Below are positions 1-11,436 of a DNA stretch of 64,000 nucleotides, in pieces. The notes under the pieces were generated by a model. The model was given only the letters and a program-made list of their open reading frames with translations, made no database searches and was not told where the DNA came from. The position numbers were made by a program, and so were the translations under genes. Source of the DNA: Frigidibacter albus (GTDB lineage: Bacteria; Pseudomonadota; Alphaproteobacteria; Rhodobacterales; Rhodobacteraceae); contig NZ_JAAAUC010000010.1 of the NCBI RefSeq assembly GCF_009908165.1, positions 119,412 through 183,411 on the forward strand, given 5' to 3'. Position 1 is the stretch's first letter. The number at the start of each line of letters is the position of its first letter.

Positions 1-36
1 GCGATGAGCGCCGCCTTCGCGGGCGCACCGGAATGA
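1..36 (+). CDS. 3' end of an upstream gene (partial)
   Basis: Reading from base 1, the frame gives 11 sense codons and a TGA at 34-36. That stop overlaps the ATG at 33 of the next gene in an ATGA arrangement, the commonest operon junction in this window. This suggests the last codons of a gene that begins before the window. Nothing about function can be read from 11 residues. Confidence 0.35.
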   Translation, partial: AMSAAFAGAPE

Positions 37-737
37 TCGACCTGCCGGGCGTGATGGACGCGACATGGCCAGCGGCCGCGCTCCACCGCGCCGGCCCCTG
101 GCTGGTGCGCGAGGGGCAAGGCGGCGGCAAGCGCGTGTCAGCCGCCAGCGCCGAGGCGCCGTGGCAGCCCGCCGACATTGCGCTGGCCGAAGAGGCGCAA
201 GCCGCCCTCGGCCAGCCGCCCCTGTTCCTGTTGCGCGAAGGCGAGGAGGCGCTGGATGCGGAACTGGGCGCACGGGGCTACCGCGTTGTCGACCCCGTCG
301 TCGCCTATGCCGCGCCGGTCGCGCAGCTGACAGCGGTTCCCGTGCCGCCCATCCGGGTGTTCTCCATCTGGCCGCCGCTGGCGATCCAGACCGACATCTG
401 GGCCGAGGGCGGCATCGGCCCCGAACGGCTGGCGGTGATGGCGCGCACCACCTCCGATCACACCGCGCTGCTCGGGCGCATCAATGACCGGGCCGCGGGC
501 AGCGCCTTCGTCGCCCTGCACGGGGATACCGCAATGCTGCACGCCCTGCACGTCCTGCCAGAGCAGCAGCGCAGCGGCCTTGGCGCCCATATGATGCGCG
601 CAGCGGCCTTCTGGGCGCAGGACCGCGGGGCGATTAACCTTTCCTTGGTGGTCACGCGCGAGAATGCGCCTGCCTGCGCGCTCTACGCTTCCTTGGGGAT
701 GCAAATCGTGGGACAATATCACTACCGAATGAAATGA
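33..737 (+). CDS. GNAT family N-acetyltransferase
   Basis: A 234-residue protein whose C-terminal half is a GNAT acetyltransferase domain. An acetyl-CoA binding loop of the QQRSGLGAHMM type lies around residues 175-186, followed by the strand and helix ending in ENAPACALYASLGM, typical of the family's last motif. The N-terminal half is less conserved and may be a second, degenerate GNAT-like domain. The family transfers acetyl from acetyl-CoA to amines; the substrate cannot be read here. The start overlaps the stop of the preceding frame (ATGA), and the open frame continues upstream of base 33, so a longer start outside the window is possible. It appears to lead the unit with the small ORF at 756 and the OmpA-like gene. 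Confidence 0.85.
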   Translation: MIDLPGVMDATWPAAALHRAGPWLVREGQGGGKRVSAASAEAPWQPADIALAEEAQAALGQPPLFLLREGEEALDAELGARGYRVVDPVVAYAAPVAQLTAVPVPPIRVFSIWPPLAIQTDIWAEGGIGPERLAVMARTTSDHTALLGRINDRAAGSAFVALHGDTAMLHALHVLPEQQRSGLGAHMMRAAAFWAQDRGAINLSLVVTRENAPACALYASLGMQIVGQYHYRMK

Positions 738-755
738 GCCGCAAAGGCCAGAGCA

Positions 756-899
756 GTGGACCAAACGCCAAGCCCCACCGCGCGTGACCTGCAGATGGTC
801 GGGCCTATTCCCGATGCGACGCGGGCGTGTTGTGCCCTCTGCGGCAGGCCCGACAGCGTTTTGGCCACCAACCCCGAAGACCACGGCGCCGCCCGATGA
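756..899 (+). CDS. Small cysteine-containing protein, 47 aa, unknown function
   Basis: A GTG-started frame of 47 codons begins 18 bases after the GNAT gene and ends in TGA at 897-899. That stop overlaps the ATG at 896 of the OmpA-like gene (ATGA), so tight coupling on both sides argues it is translated. The product has a central cysteine cluster, CCALC, near residues 25-29, followed by a polar tail. The pattern recalls half of a zinc knuckle, but only one Cys pair is present, so I assign no function. An internal ATG at codon 14 is an alternative start. It has no signal peptide or membrane segment. Confidence 0.45.
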   Translation: MDQTPSPTARDLQMVGPIPDATRACCALCGRPDSVLATNPEDHGAAR

Positions 900-1867
900 T
901 GCGCGCCGCAGCCCTGCTCTCGCTGGCGTTGGCAGTTCCGTCGGCGGCCGGTGCTCAGGCGCTTGCCGCGCAGGGCGCGCCGCTGGCCCTGCCCGCGGCG
1001 GCAGAACGCAGCGGCGAGCGGATCGAGGCGCTTGGCAGCCATTCGCTGCCGCTTGGTCCCTATATGGACAGCGAAGTGCAAATGCTGCCCGTCGAGGGCG
1101 CAATCAGCCAGAGCGCCTGGCGCCTGCACGCGCCGGGCGCCACCACGCTGCAACTGCTGGCCCCGCTGCGCGAGCAGCTGGAGGAGGCGGGCTTCACCCT
1201 GCTGTATGACTGCGAGGATGACATCTGCGGCGGCTTCGACTTCCGCTACGCCGCCGCGCTGCTGCCCGAGCCTGACATGCATGTCGATCTGGGCGATTAC
1301 CGCTTCCTCTCGGCGCAGAAAGGCGAGGGCGCAACGGCCGAGTATCTTGAGCTGTGGGTCAGCCGGTCCAGCGAGCACGGCTTCGTGCAGATCACCCATA
1401 TCCGCCCCGCGGATGGCGCACCGCTGGCGGTGACCGGCTCTGCCAAGGCCCCGGCCCCCGCGAGCCCCTTCACCGATGCGGCCCCCCGCACCGGGATCGC
1501 CAGCGCGTTGCAAGCCGCGGGTGTGGTGGCGCTGGATGATCTGGACTTTGCCACCGCCTCCTCGAACCTCGGCGAAGGCAGCTACGCCTCGCTCGCCGAG
1601 CTTGCCGACTATCTGGCGGCGAACCCCGACCAACGCATCACCCTCGTCGGCCATACCGACGCCGTGGGCAGCATCGACGCGAACATCACCCTGTCGCGCA
1701 GCCGGGCGGCCTCGGTCATGGACCGGCTGGTGCGCCTGCATGGGGTGCCCCCCGCGCAGCTGGCGGCAGAAGGGGCGGGCTATCTTGCGCCCCGTGCGTC
1801 GAACCTGACGGATGAGGGCCGCGCCAGAAACAGAAGGGTCGAGGCCATGTTGACCCCGACCCAGTAA
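896..1867 (+). CDS. OmpA family protein
   Basis: Predicted periplasmic or outer-membrane protein of 323 residues. The frame is open further upstream, but the ATG pair at 896/899 is chosen because it gives a clean signal peptide (MMRAAALL...AGAQA) and overlaps the upstream stop. The C-terminal 100 or so residues are an OmpA-like peptidoglycan-binding domain, with ITLVGHTDAVGSIDANITLS, then a helix and RNRRVEAML. The middle of the protein, containing two cysteines in the CEDDIC motif, is not a family I recognise. OmpA domains bind meso-diaminopimelate in peptidoglycan and tether outer-membrane proteins to the wall. Confidence 0.88.
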   Translation: MMRAAALLSLALAVPSAAGAQALAAQGAPLALPAAAERSGERIEALGSHSLPLGPYMDSEVQMLPVEGAISQSAWRLHAPGATTLQLLAPLREQLEEAGFTLLYDCEDDICGGFDFRYAAALLPEPDMHVDLGDYRFLSAQKGEGATAEYLELWVSRSSEHGFVQITHIRPADGAPLAVTGSAKAPAPASPFTDAAPRTGIASALQAAGVVALDDLDFATASSNLGEGSYASLAELADYLAANPDQRITLVGHTDAVGSIDANITLSRSRAASVMDRLVRLHGVPPAQLAAEGAGYLAPRASNLTDEGRARNRRVEAMLTPTQ

Positions 1868-1883
1868 CGCCCTTCTGGCGCAC

Positions 1884-1907
1884 GGGCGCACGGCGCCCAA
1901 TTTGTTG
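1884..1907 (+). terminator. Weak hairpin after the OmpA-like gene
   Basis: GGGCGC (1884-1889) and GCGCCC (1893-1898) form a 6-bp stem with a 3-base loop, followed by AATTTGTTG. It lies between the OmpA-like gene and the convergent lysR gene and is a plausible but weak intrinsic terminator. Confidence 0.35.
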
Positions 1908-1952
1908 CGCGGCACGCGTGGCGCGCCGCCCTTGTTGAGTATCAGGTGAATG

Positions 1953-2858
1953 TTACCAGTTCTCGGGGCCCTTGTCGGCAAAGGTCCGGGTCAGGAAATC
2001 GATGAAAGCGCGCACCTTGGGCTGTGTGAAGCGCCCCGGCGGATAGACCGCGTAGATCCCCAGCGTTTCTTGCGGCAGTTCAGGGATCGCATCCTCGACC
2101 AGCCCCTTGCGCATCGCCTCGGCATAGAGGAACGACGGCAGATAGGCGATCCCCAGCCCCGACACCGCGGCGTTCAGCAGCGATTGCCCGTCATTCACCG
2201 TCAGCCAGCCGGCCGTGCGCACCTGCCGCTTCTCGCCCGAGGGGGCCGAGATGCGCCAGACGTTCGCGCTGGACTGGTTGGAGTAATGCAGCAGCTTGTG
2301 GTCGTTCAGATCGTCGATCTTCTGCGGGTGACCATATTTCTGGAAATACTCCGGCGCGCCGATCATCCGCTTGGCGGTATCGGTCAGCTTGCGGGCGCGC
2401 AGCGTGCTGTCCTCCAGCTCGCCGATGCGGATCGCCATGTCGAAGCCTTCGGAAATCAGCTCCACATAGCGGTTGTTCAGCACCATGTTGACGGTAATAT
2501 CCGGATATTCCTGCAGGAAATCGCCCAGAACCGGCGAGAGCAGGTTGACCCCGAAATCGGTCGCCACCGAGATCCGCAGCAGGCCCGAGGGCGCCGATTG
2601 CATCGAGGTGACCAGCGCATCCGCCTCTCCGGCATCGTTCAGCACGCGCCTTGCACGGTCGTAATAGGCCAGCCCGATCTCTGTCGGGCTGACGCGGCGG
2701 GTGGTGCGGTTCAGCAGCCGGGCGCCAAGGCGCGCCTCCAAGGCAGACACATGCTTGGACACGGCGGATTTGGAGATCCCCATCTTCTTGGCCGCGTCGG
2801 TAAACCCCCCTTGGTCCACCACCGTGGCGAAGGCCTCCATTTCGGTCAATCGGTCCAT
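1953..2858 (-). CDS. LysR family transcriptional regulator
   Basis: A 301-residue LysR-type regulator, the usual family length. The N-terminal winged helix (residues 1-60) has the classic recognition stretch KSAVSKHVSALEARLGARLL followed by NRTTRRVSPTEIG. The remaining 230 residues are a periplasmic-binding-protein-like effector domain. It most resembles the CrgA/DsdC-like LysR subgroup by overall pattern. The start at 2858 (MDRLTEMEAF) was preferred over an upstream start because it matches the family N-terminus. The gene reads away from the FadH-like gene's 3' end across a 188-base gap, so a divergent target is not obvious. Effector and targets are unknown. Confidence 0.9.
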   Translation of the reverse strand: MDRLTEMEAFATVVDQGGFTDAAKKMGISKSAVSKHVSALEARLGARLLNRTTRRVSPTEIGLAYYDRARRVLNDAGEADALVTSMQSAPSGLLRISVATDFGVNLLSPVLGDFLQEYPDITVNMVLNNRYVELISEGFDMAIRIGELEDSTLRARKLTDTAKRMIGAPEYFQKYGHPQKIDDLNDHKLLHYSNQSSANVWRISAPSGEKRQVRTAGWLTVNDGQSLLNAAVSGLGIAYLPSFLYAEAMRKGLVEDAIPELPQETLGIYAVYPPGRFTQPKVRAFIDFLTRTFADKGPENW

Positions 2859-3046
2859 TGTGCACCTCTGCAAGACACTCGCTTGTGTCAGCATCTATCG
2901 GTGCCAAATCGGGCAGGAATGCGGAGAGGGTCCGGCAAATGTCGGGTATTGTGACAGATCGTTAATGGGGTGGAAACGATGCGGGGTAGCGACGCAAAGT
3001 GCCGTTTGTGTTATGTTACAACAGCTTGCGGGACAAAGCTAACAAA

Positions 3047-5134
<2,088 letters not shown>

Positions 5135-5143
5135 TCACGGGCT

Positions 5144-5524
5144 TTAGCCCGCGGTCTGCACCACATGGCGGCGGAAGGCCTTCTTCAGCAGGTCCAGCTC
5201 TGCCCGCAGCAGGTCGACCTCGGCGCGGATGTCATCTTCCAGCGGCACGCCGGTGACGATGGTGAAATGCCCCAGCGTGTCGCCGCTGCCCTCGTCGCGG
5301 ATCACGAAGCTCTGCACCCCGTCCGACAGCAGGTCCGCCGGAATCGGTACGCTGACACGCCAGCGGCCAGGCCGGTCGGGGATCGAGGACAGTTCGACCC
5401 CCGTCAGCGCGGCGTCCAGATGCCAGACCGCCAGCCGCGGTTGCTCATCCGCCGCGGGGGCCTTGAGCACGCCCTCCCACTTGCCGCCGTGGATGCGCGT
5501 CTTGGTCAGGATCATCTCGCCCAT
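5144..5524 (-). CDS. Conserved hypothetical protein, 126 aa
   Basis: A soluble 126-residue protein without signal peptide or membrane segments. The N-terminal 90 residues look beta-rich (alternating hydrophobics, WHLDAALTGVEL, GRWRVSVPIP). The C-terminal 30 residues form an amphipathic, coiled-coil-prone helix (EVDLLRAELDLLKKAFRRHV). It lies 9 bases downstream of the DUF6478-like gene on the same strand, so the two are probably co-transcribed and may work together. I do not recognise a characterised family. Confidence 0.8.
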   Translation of the reverse strand: MGEMILTKTRIHGGKWEGVLKAPAADEQPRLAVWHLDAALTGVELSSIPDRPGRWRVSVPIPADLLSDGVQSFVIRDEGSGDTLGHFTIVTGVPLEDDIRAEVDLLRAELDLLKKAFRRHVVQTAG

Positions 5525-5533
5525 TGCGCCCTC

Positions 5534-6307
5534 TTAAAGCTCGGCCCGCGGCCGGCGGCTGAAGGTGATGTCGCGTAGCACGATCTGGTTCTGCTGCGGG
5601 CCTTCGAAGATCAGGTCCACCCAGGCGCGCTCCACCCGTTTTTCGTTCAGCTTGGTATAGGCGAGGTCGAATTCCGCCAGCACCTGCGGCTCGCGCAGGT
5701 CCAACTCGCGCACCACCTGTTCGGTATTCGGGCCGTGCTTGACGTTGAGCCGCGCGAAGATTTCCACCGGCTTTTCGGTCTCGATCACCGCTTCGAGCCG
5801 CACCAGATGCCGCAGCTTCAGCCCCTGCGCCGCCTCTTCCGGCAGGTCGATCACCAGGCTGAGGAACGAGCCGTCGAAATGGAACACATCCATGCGCAGC
5901 CCGAAGGGGGCCAGGTCCGCCTCGCGCGTGTTGCGGATCTGGCGCAGGGTCAGTTCGCTTTCGCGGCAGTCATGGAAGACGGTCAGCCCGCCGCCCAGCT
6001 GGGTGCGGGTTTCGACCGCCGCATGGCCCGCGGGATTGACCGGGCCGGACCACAGGTCGGGCCGCCAGGACCAGTCGGTGCCAAGCGGGGTGCGGATGGC
6101 GTTCGACCCGATCAGCGGCAGGGTCAGCCGGCCTTCCGCCACGTGCAGAAGCCGGTCCAGCTCGCGCCGGATCTGGCGGGCGCGGCCGCGCAGGGCGCGC
6201 AGGCTGTCGAGGTCGATCTCTTCCGCCTCGGATGCGGCCCTGCCCCAGCGGCGCAGCACGCGCCGATGCATGAGACGGTCGAAGAGGGATTCGATCTGGT
6301 CACTCAT
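5534..6307 (-). CDS. Hypothetical protein, resembles the DUF6478 family
   Basis: A 257-residue soluble protein with an arginine-rich N-terminal helical part (LMHRRVLRRWGRAASEAEEI, then RGRARQIRRELDRLL) and a beta-rich C-terminal part with conserved tryptophans (GTDWSWRPDLWSGP) and a FHFDGSFLSLVIDLP stretch. From memory this resembles a Rhodobacterales-restricted domain of unknown function (DUF6478); no biochemical role is known to me. It leads a two-gene unit with the 126-residue protein. The beta-rich half resembles a jelly-roll or lectin-like fold, but that is only an impression. Confidence 0.75.
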   Translation of the reverse strand: MSDQIESLFDRLMHRRVLRRWGRAASEAEEIDLDSLRALRGRARQIRRELDRLLHVAEGRLTLPLIGSNAIRTPLGTDWSWRPDLWSGPVNPAGHAAVETRTQLGGGLTVFHDCRESELTLRQIRNTREADLAPFGLRMDVFHFDGSFLSLVIDLPEEAAQGLKLRHLVRLEAVIETEKPVEIFARLNVKHGPNTEQVVRELDLREPQVLAEFDLAYTKLNEKRVERAWVDLIFEGPQQNQIVLRDITFSRRPRAEL

Positions 6308-6445
6308 TTTTCAATCCAGCCAGCGGCTTGGCGGCAGGGAATCGCACTCTGACGTGCGCAACGCTTAACATGGAAACGATTAACGCGGATGGTTTCACGT
6401 TCATCCACAAAGGAAAAGCCCCAACGCGCTGCAATGCGGCACAAG

Positions 6446-7102
6446 TTACGGATCTGACGGGCGGGACGGGTTGGCGGCCTGCATCCGTGCCACGAATGTG
6501 TCCAGCACCGCGCGCGCGCGGCCGGCCGGAAGCGGGCTGCCCGCCTCGGACAGGACCGAGAGCGTGACCATGCGCCCGCGCAGGGACAGGATGGCGCGCC
6601 AGTACTCGGGGTCCAGCGCCTGACCCTCGGCAGCGGCCTGATCGGCGATGCGAAGGTAGAGCACATCGCCGACCGACAGCGCCTCGATCACCTGAACGCT
6701 GCCCGCGTCCCCGGCACGGCTGAGCGCGGCGCGGCCGGGTTCCGAGGTGAAGAAGGTCGCAAGCCCGGCAAACCCTTCGGGACCAAGCCCCTCGCCCGAG
6801 GCGCCGGGCGCTATGGTGGCGATCAGCACGGCGGGTGCATCCCTTGGGGCAGCGCGGCCCCCGCCAAGCGCCACGCAGCTGCCCAGAAGCACGAAGGCAC
6901 CCTCGGGCCCCTCGCGCGAGGCGCTGCGGTCCACGCAATAGCCGGGCGGGCCGGTGACGACGACGGCGCGGCCATCGACCGTCACCCGCAGGGGCGCGCC
7001 GCTTTGCGCGGCGGCAGGCGCCACGATCGCCAGCAGGGCCGCAAGCCACAGGGCCGCGCCTTTCAGCACGGCCCTGCCGCGCTCATTGGTCCATATAGAC
7101 AT
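6446..7102 (-). CDS. Secreted hypothetical protein
   Basis: A 218-residue protein with an N-terminal signal peptide (hydrophobic [19 protein letters not shown], cleavage probably after AAAQ). The mature part has two cysteines (GYCVD and LGSCVAL) that could form a disulphide. Residues from the middle onward look like a small alpha/beta domain also seen in other Rhodobacterales periplasmic proteins of unknown function. The chosen start overlaps the 3' end of ilvD by 20 bases, so translation may be coupled. An internal GTG start a few codons on would remove the overlap while keeping the signal peptide. No catalytic motif is visible. Confidence 0.75.
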   Translation of the reverse strand: MSIWTNERGRAVLKGAALWLAALLAIVAPAAAQSGAPLRVTVDGRAVVVTGPPGYCVDRSASREGPEGAFVLLGSCVALGGGRAAPRDAPAVLIATIAPGASGEGLGPEGFAGLATFFTSEPGRAALSRAGDAGSVQVIEALSVGDVLYLRIADQAAAEGQALDPEYWRAILSLRGRMVTLSVLSEAGSPLPAGRARAVLDTFVARMQAANPSRPSDP

Positions 7103-8816
7103 GCGTTTCGGCTTTGGTGCCGGGATGGGTCACGGCGCCATAGCGGGCGACGCCGACCAGCTGCGCGTATTTCCACAGCGCGCCGCTGGCATAGTCGGTC
7201 TTGCGCGGGCCGGGCCAGACGGCCTTGCGCGCCGCGAGTTCCTCATCGCTGACCGCCACGGAAATCTCGCCGCGGATCGCATCGATGGTGATCATGTCAC
7301 CGGTCTTCAGCAGCGCAATCGGCCCGCCATGCGCGGCCTCTGGCCCGACATGGCCGACGCAGAAGCCGCGCGTCGCGCCCGAGAAGCGGCCATCGGTGAT
7401 CAGCGCCACCTTCTTGCCCATGCCCTGCCCCGACAGCGCGGCAGTGGTCGACAGCATCTCGCGCATCCCCGGCCCGCCTGCCGGGCCTTCGTTGCGGATG
7501 ACGATCACGTCGCCTTCGGCATAGCCGCGGTTCTGCACAGCCTCGAACGCCTCTTCCTCGCATTCGAACACCCGCGCCGGGCCGGTGAAGACCTGCTGTT
7601 CGGGCGCCATGCCGGCGACCTTCACGATGGCGCCGTCGGGCGCGAGGTTGCCGCGCAGGCCGACGACGCCGCCGGTTGCGGTGATCGGGGCAGAGATCGG
7701 GTAGATGACCTTGCCATCCGCCTCGCGCTCGATCAGGTCCAGCTCTTCGCCAAGGGCGCGGCCCGAGGCGGTCATGCAGTCTTCATGCAGCAGGCCCGCC
7801 TTGCGCAGTTCCTTCATCACCACCGGCACGCCGCCAGCCTCGTAGAGGTCTTTCGCGACATACTCGCCGCCGGGGCGGAGCGAGACGAAATAGGGCGTGT
7901 CGCGGAAGATGTCGCAGACATCGAACAGGTCGAAGTCGATCCCCGCCTCATGCGCGATGGCGGGCAGGTGCAGGCCGGCATTGGTGGACCCGCCGGTGCA
8001 GGCCACCACGCGCGCGGCATTCTGCAGCGACTTGAGCGTGACGATATCGCGGGCGCGGATGTTCTTCTCGATCAGGTGCATGATCGCCTGACCCGAGGCA
8101 TCGCCATACTGGTCGCGGGATTCGTAAGGTGCGGGCGCGCCCGAGGAATTCAGCAGCGCAAGGCCGATGGCCTCGGACACGCAGGCCATGGTGTTGGCAG
8201 TGTATTGCCCACCGCAGGCCCCGGCCGAGGGGCAGGCCACCCGTTCCAGGATCGCGAGTTCCGCATCGGTCATGTTGCCGGCGGCGTGCTGGCCGACCGC
8301 CTCGAACACGTCCTGCACCACGACATCCTTGCCGTTCAGCCGGCCCGGCAGGATCGACCCGCCATAGATGAAGACGGAGGGCGTGTTCAGCCGCACCATC
8401 GCCATCATCATCCCGGGCAGCGACTTGTCGCAGCCCGCCAGCCCGACGATGGCGTCATAGCAATGGCCGCGCATGGTCAGCTCGACCGTGTCCGCAATCG
8501 CATCGCGGCTGGCGAGGGACGAGCGCATCCCCTCATGCCCCATGGCGATGCCGTCGGTGACGGTGATGGTGGTGAACTCGCGCGGGGTGCCGCCGCCCTT
8601 CTTTACGCCCATCTTCACCGACTGTGCCTGACGGTTCAGCGCGATGTTGCACGGCGCCGCTTCGTTCCAGCAGGTGGCGACGCCGACCCAGGGCTGGTGA
8701 ATCTCTTCTTCCGTGATGCCCATCGCATAGAAGTAGCTGCGGTGCGGCGCGCGCTCCGGCCCTTCGGTGACGTGGCGGCTGGGAAGCCGGGACTTGTCGA
8801 AACGGGTGTTCTTCAT
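7083..8816 (-). CDS. ilvD: Dihydroxy-acid dehydratase
   Basis: A 577-residue dihydroxy-acid dehydratase, the third enzyme of valine and isoleucine synthesis, converting 2,3-dihydroxy-3-methyl acids to 2-keto acids. Family landmarks are present: an early Cys in [23 protein letters not shown] with a cluster-ligand Cys, [16 protein letters not shown] with another, and the C-terminal [16 protein letters not shown]. The starting Met (MKNTRFDKS) is chosen over a much longer open frame because it matches the family and follows a GGGAGGACAG ribosome binding site. It is divergent from accD across a 264-base gap that must hold both promoters. Confidence 0.97.
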   Translation of the reverse strand: MKNTRFDKSRLPSRHVTEGPERAPHRSYFYAMGITEEEIHQPWVGVATCWNEAAPCNIALNRQAQSVKMGVKKGGGTPREFTTITVTDGIAMGHEGMRSSLASRDAIADTVELTMRGHCYDAIVGLAGCDKSLPGMMMAMVRLNTPSVFIYGGSILPGRLNGKDVVVQDVFEAVGQHAAGNMTDAELAILERVACPSAGACGGQYTANTMACVSEAIGLALLNSSGAPAPYESRDQYGDASGQAIMHLIEKNIRARDIVTLKSLQNAARVVACTGGSTNAGLHLPAIAHEAGIDFDLFDVCDIFRDTPYFVSLRPGGEYVAKDLYEAGGVPVVMKELRKAGLLHEDCMTASGRALGEELDLIEREADGKVIYPISAPITATGGVVGLRGNLAPDGAIVKVAGMAPEQQVFTGPARVFECEEEAFEAVQNRGYAEGDVIVIRNEGPAGGPGMREMLSTTAALSGQGMGKKVALITDGRFSGATRGFCVGHVGPEAAHGGPIALLKTGDMITIDAIRGEISVAVSDEELAARKAVWPGPRKTDYASGALWKYAQLVGVARYGAVTHPGTKAETHVYMDQ

Positions 8817-9080
8817 GGGGCTGTCCTCCCGGAATTGGCTGGGCAAGGGAATAGTGTCCCGGACGGGCCGGGGCAAGGCAGGATTCTGCCGCTGCGGGCG
8901 CCCAAGCTTTGCGGAAATGTCGCGCGGCCCTGCTTTGGTGCGGACAAGTCGCGGGCAGCGGCGCCATTTGGCCGGCTGCCGCCCATGCCTGCGATTGCAT
9001 TTCCTGCCCTTGCCGCTTATTTCGGGGCGCAGCAAGGCAGACAGGTGGCCGGCAGACACACGGCCGAGCGGGAGCGCGCG

Positions 9081-10058
9081 ATGAACTGGATCTCGAACTA
9101 CGTCCGACCCAAGATCAACTCGCTGTTCTCGCGCCGCGAGGTGCCCGAGAACCTGTGGACCAAATGCCCCGAATGCGGGACCATGCTGTTCCACCGAGAG
9201 CTGGCCGACAACCTGAACGTCTGCACCAGCTGCGACCATCACATGGGCATCACGCCGCGCGCCCGCTTTCACGCGCTGTTCGATGGCGGGATCTTCACCG
9301 AGGTGAAGGTGCCCGAACCGGTGATCGACCCGCTGCAATTCCGCGACCAGAAGAAGTACCCCGACCGGATGCGCGGCGCGCAGAAGGCCACGGGCGAGAA
9401 AGAGGCGATGCTGGTGGCCGAGGGCGAGATTGCCCGCACCCCGGTGGTTGTCGCCGCGCAGGATTTCAGCTTCATGGCCGGGTCGATGGGCATGTATGTC
9501 GGCAACGCCATCATCGCCGCGGCGCAGCGCGCCGTGGCGCTGAAACGGCCGCTGGTGCTGTTCTCGGCCGCAGGCGGCGCGCGGATGCAGGAAGGGATCC
9601 TGAGCCTGATGCAGATGCCGCGCACGACCGTTGCCGTGCAGATGCTGAAGGAAGCGGGCCTGCCCTACATCGTGGTGCTGACCCATCCGACCACCGGCGG
9701 CGTGACGGCCAGCTATGCGATGCTGGGCGATGTGCATATTGCCGAGCCGAACGCGCTGATCTGCTTTGCCGGTCCGCGGGTGATCGAACAGACGATCCGC
9801 GAGAAGCTGCCCGAGGGCTTCCAGCGCGCCGAATACCTGCTGGACCACGGGATGCTGGACCGGGTGACCCACCGCAAGAAGCTGCGCGAGGAACTGGTGA
9901 CGGTGCTGCGGATGCTGACCGGGCAGCCGCCTGCGGTGAAGGGCGACCTGCCCGCGCCGAAGCCCGAGGTTGCGGCGATGCCGGCGCCCGAGGCGGCCCC
10001 GGCCGTGGTGCCCGAGCCTGCCAAGGCTGTCGAACCCAAGCCCGCCGCCAAGCCGTGA
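9081..10058 (+). CDS. accD: Acetyl-CoA carboxylase carboxyltransferase subunit beta
   Basis: The beta half of the carboxyltransferase that moves CO2 from biotin to acetyl-CoA, giving malonyl-CoA for fatty acid synthesis. The 325-residue protein begins [10 protein letters not shown]. It carries the four-cysteine zinc ribbon (CPEC near residue 30, CTSC near residue 50) and then the crotonase-fold core with GGARMQEG and the [12 protein letters not shown] region. The last 45 residues are a low-complexity Pro/Ala/Glu/Lys tail outside the conserved core. The stop overlaps the GTG start of folC (GTGA), so accD-folC is an operon, a common alphaproteobacterial pairing. Confidence 0.97.
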   Translation: MNWISNYVRPKINSLFSRREVPENLWTKCPECGTMLFHRELADNLNVCTSCDHHMGITPRARFHALFDGGIFTEVKVPEPVIDPLQFRDQKKYPDRMRGAQKATGEKEAMLVAEGEIARTPVVVAAQDFSFMAGSMGMYVGNAIIAAAQRAVALKRPLVLFSAAGGARMQEGILSLMQMPRTTVAVQMLKEAGLPYIVVLTHPTTGGVTASYAMLGDVHIAEPNALICFAGPRVIEQTIREKLPEGFQRAEYLLDHGMLDRVTHRKKLREELVTVLRMLTGQPPAVKGDLPAPKPEVAAMPAPEAAPAVVPEPAKAVEPKPAAKP

Positions 10059-11332
10059 CGCGGCCCGCCGGATCCGACGCCATCCTCGCGCGGATGATGG
10101 CGCTGCATCCCAAGATCATCGACTTGACGCTGGACCGGGTCTGGCGCCTGCTGGCGGCGCTCGGCCATCCCGAACAGCGCCTGCCGCCGGTGATCCATGT
10201 TGCCGGGACCAATGGCAAGGGCTCGACGCAGGCGATGATCAGGGCGGGCCTCGAATCGCGGGGGGATAAGGTCCACGCCTATACCTCGCCGCATCTGGCC
10301 TGGTTCCACGAGCGCATCCGCCTTGCCGGCCGGATCATTCCCGAGGCCGACCTGACCGCGCTGCTGGACGAGTGCTGGCGCGCCAATGACCGCCAGAACA
10401 TCACCTTCTTCGAGATCACCACCTGCGCCGCCTTGCTGGGGTTCGCGCGCACCCCGGCGGACTGGACGCTGCTGGAGGTGGGGCTTGGCGGGCGGCTGGA
10501 TGCGACGAACGTTGTGGAGGCGCCACGGCTGACCATCATCACCCCGGTGTCGATCGACCATCAGCAATATCTGGGCGAGACGCTGGCCGAGATCGCGGGC
10601 GAGAAGGCCGGGATCCTGAAACGCGGCGTGCCCTGCGTGGTCGGCCCGCAGCAGGAGGCGGCGCTGGAGGTGATCGAGCGGCGGGCGGCCCGGCTGGGCG
10701 CGCCGCTGCTGGTGCACGGGCAGCATTGGCATGTGCAGGCGGAAGGCGGGCGGCTGGTCTATCAGGATGAGACGGGGTTGCTGGACCTGCCGCTACCGAA
10801 CCTGCCGGGCCCGCACCAGATCCACAATGCCGGGGCGGCGCTGGCCGCATTGCGCCATCTGGGGGCGGATGAGGCGGCCTGCGAGGCGGCGGTGAGCCGC
10901 GCCGACTGGCCAGCCCGGATGCAGCGCCTGCGCCGGGGTCCGCTGCCGATGGCGGCGCCGGAGGCAGAGCTGTGGCTCGACGGTGGCCACAACCCCGCGG
11001 CGGGCGAGGCGCTGGCGGAAACGCTGGCGGCGATGCCGCGGCGGGCGACGCATCTGGTGGTGGGGATGCTCAACACCAAGGACATTGGCGGCTATCTGCG
11101 CCCGCTGGCTGCCCATGCCGCCAGCCTGACCGCCGTGTCGATCCCGGGCGAAGCGAACACGCTGAGCGCCGAGGAAACCGAGGCCGCCGCCCATGCCGCC
11201 GGGCTGACGGCGACCACCGCGCCCTCGGTGCTGGAGGCCGTGCAGCGCATCGTGGCGGCGGATGCGGGCGCGCGGATCCTGATCTGCGGCTCGCTTTACC
11301 TTGCCGGCAGCATCCTGCGCGAGAACGGCTGA
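10055..11332 (+). CDS. folC: Bifunctional folylpolyglutamate / dihydrofolate synthase
   Basis: A Mur-ligase-fold enzyme of 425 residues that adds glutamate to dihydropteroate and to reduced folates. The ATP-binding P-loop [13 protein letters not shown] sits near residues 47-59. [14 protein letters not shown] and the metal/substrate strand [16 protein letters not shown] follow, then the C-terminal domain starts around HNPAAGEA (DGGHNP). The GTG at 10055 overlaps accD's stop by four bases and is the most likely start. An ATG about 13 codons later is an alternative. Located in the cytoplasm. Confidence 0.95.
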   Translation: MTRPAGSDAILARMMALHPKIIDLTLDRVWRLLAALGHPEQRLPPVIHVAGTNGKGSTQAMIRAGLESRGDKVHAYTSPHLAWFHERIRLAGRIIPEADLTALLDECWRANDRQNITFFEITTCAALLGFARTPADWTLLEVGLGGRLDATNVVEAPRLTIITPVSIDHQQYLGETLAEIAGEKAGILKRGVPCVVGPQQEAALEVIERRAARLGAPLLVHGQHWHVQAEGGRLVYQDETGLLDLPLPNLPGPHQIHNAGAALAALRHLGADEAACEAAVSRADWPARMQRLRRGPLPMAAPEAELWLDGGHNPAAGEALAETLAAMPRRATHLVVGMLNTKDIGGYLRPLAAHAASLTAVSIPGEANTLSAEETEAAAHAAGLTATTAPSVLEAVQRIVAADAGARILICGSLYLAGSILRENG

Positions 11333-11436
11333 CAGCAGCCCCGCACCGGGCCAGCGCGCCCGCGCACAGCCCGCGGCGTTGTGGGGGCGGCCCCGGCGCC
11401 TTACCTTGGCGGCAACGCTGAACAGGAGGCATTCCA

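Noticed and set aside
8909..10054. Upstream extension of the folC frame across accD
   Set aside because: The extension overlaps accD in another frame and shows no family similarity; the GTG at 10055 fits the family start and the operon overlap.
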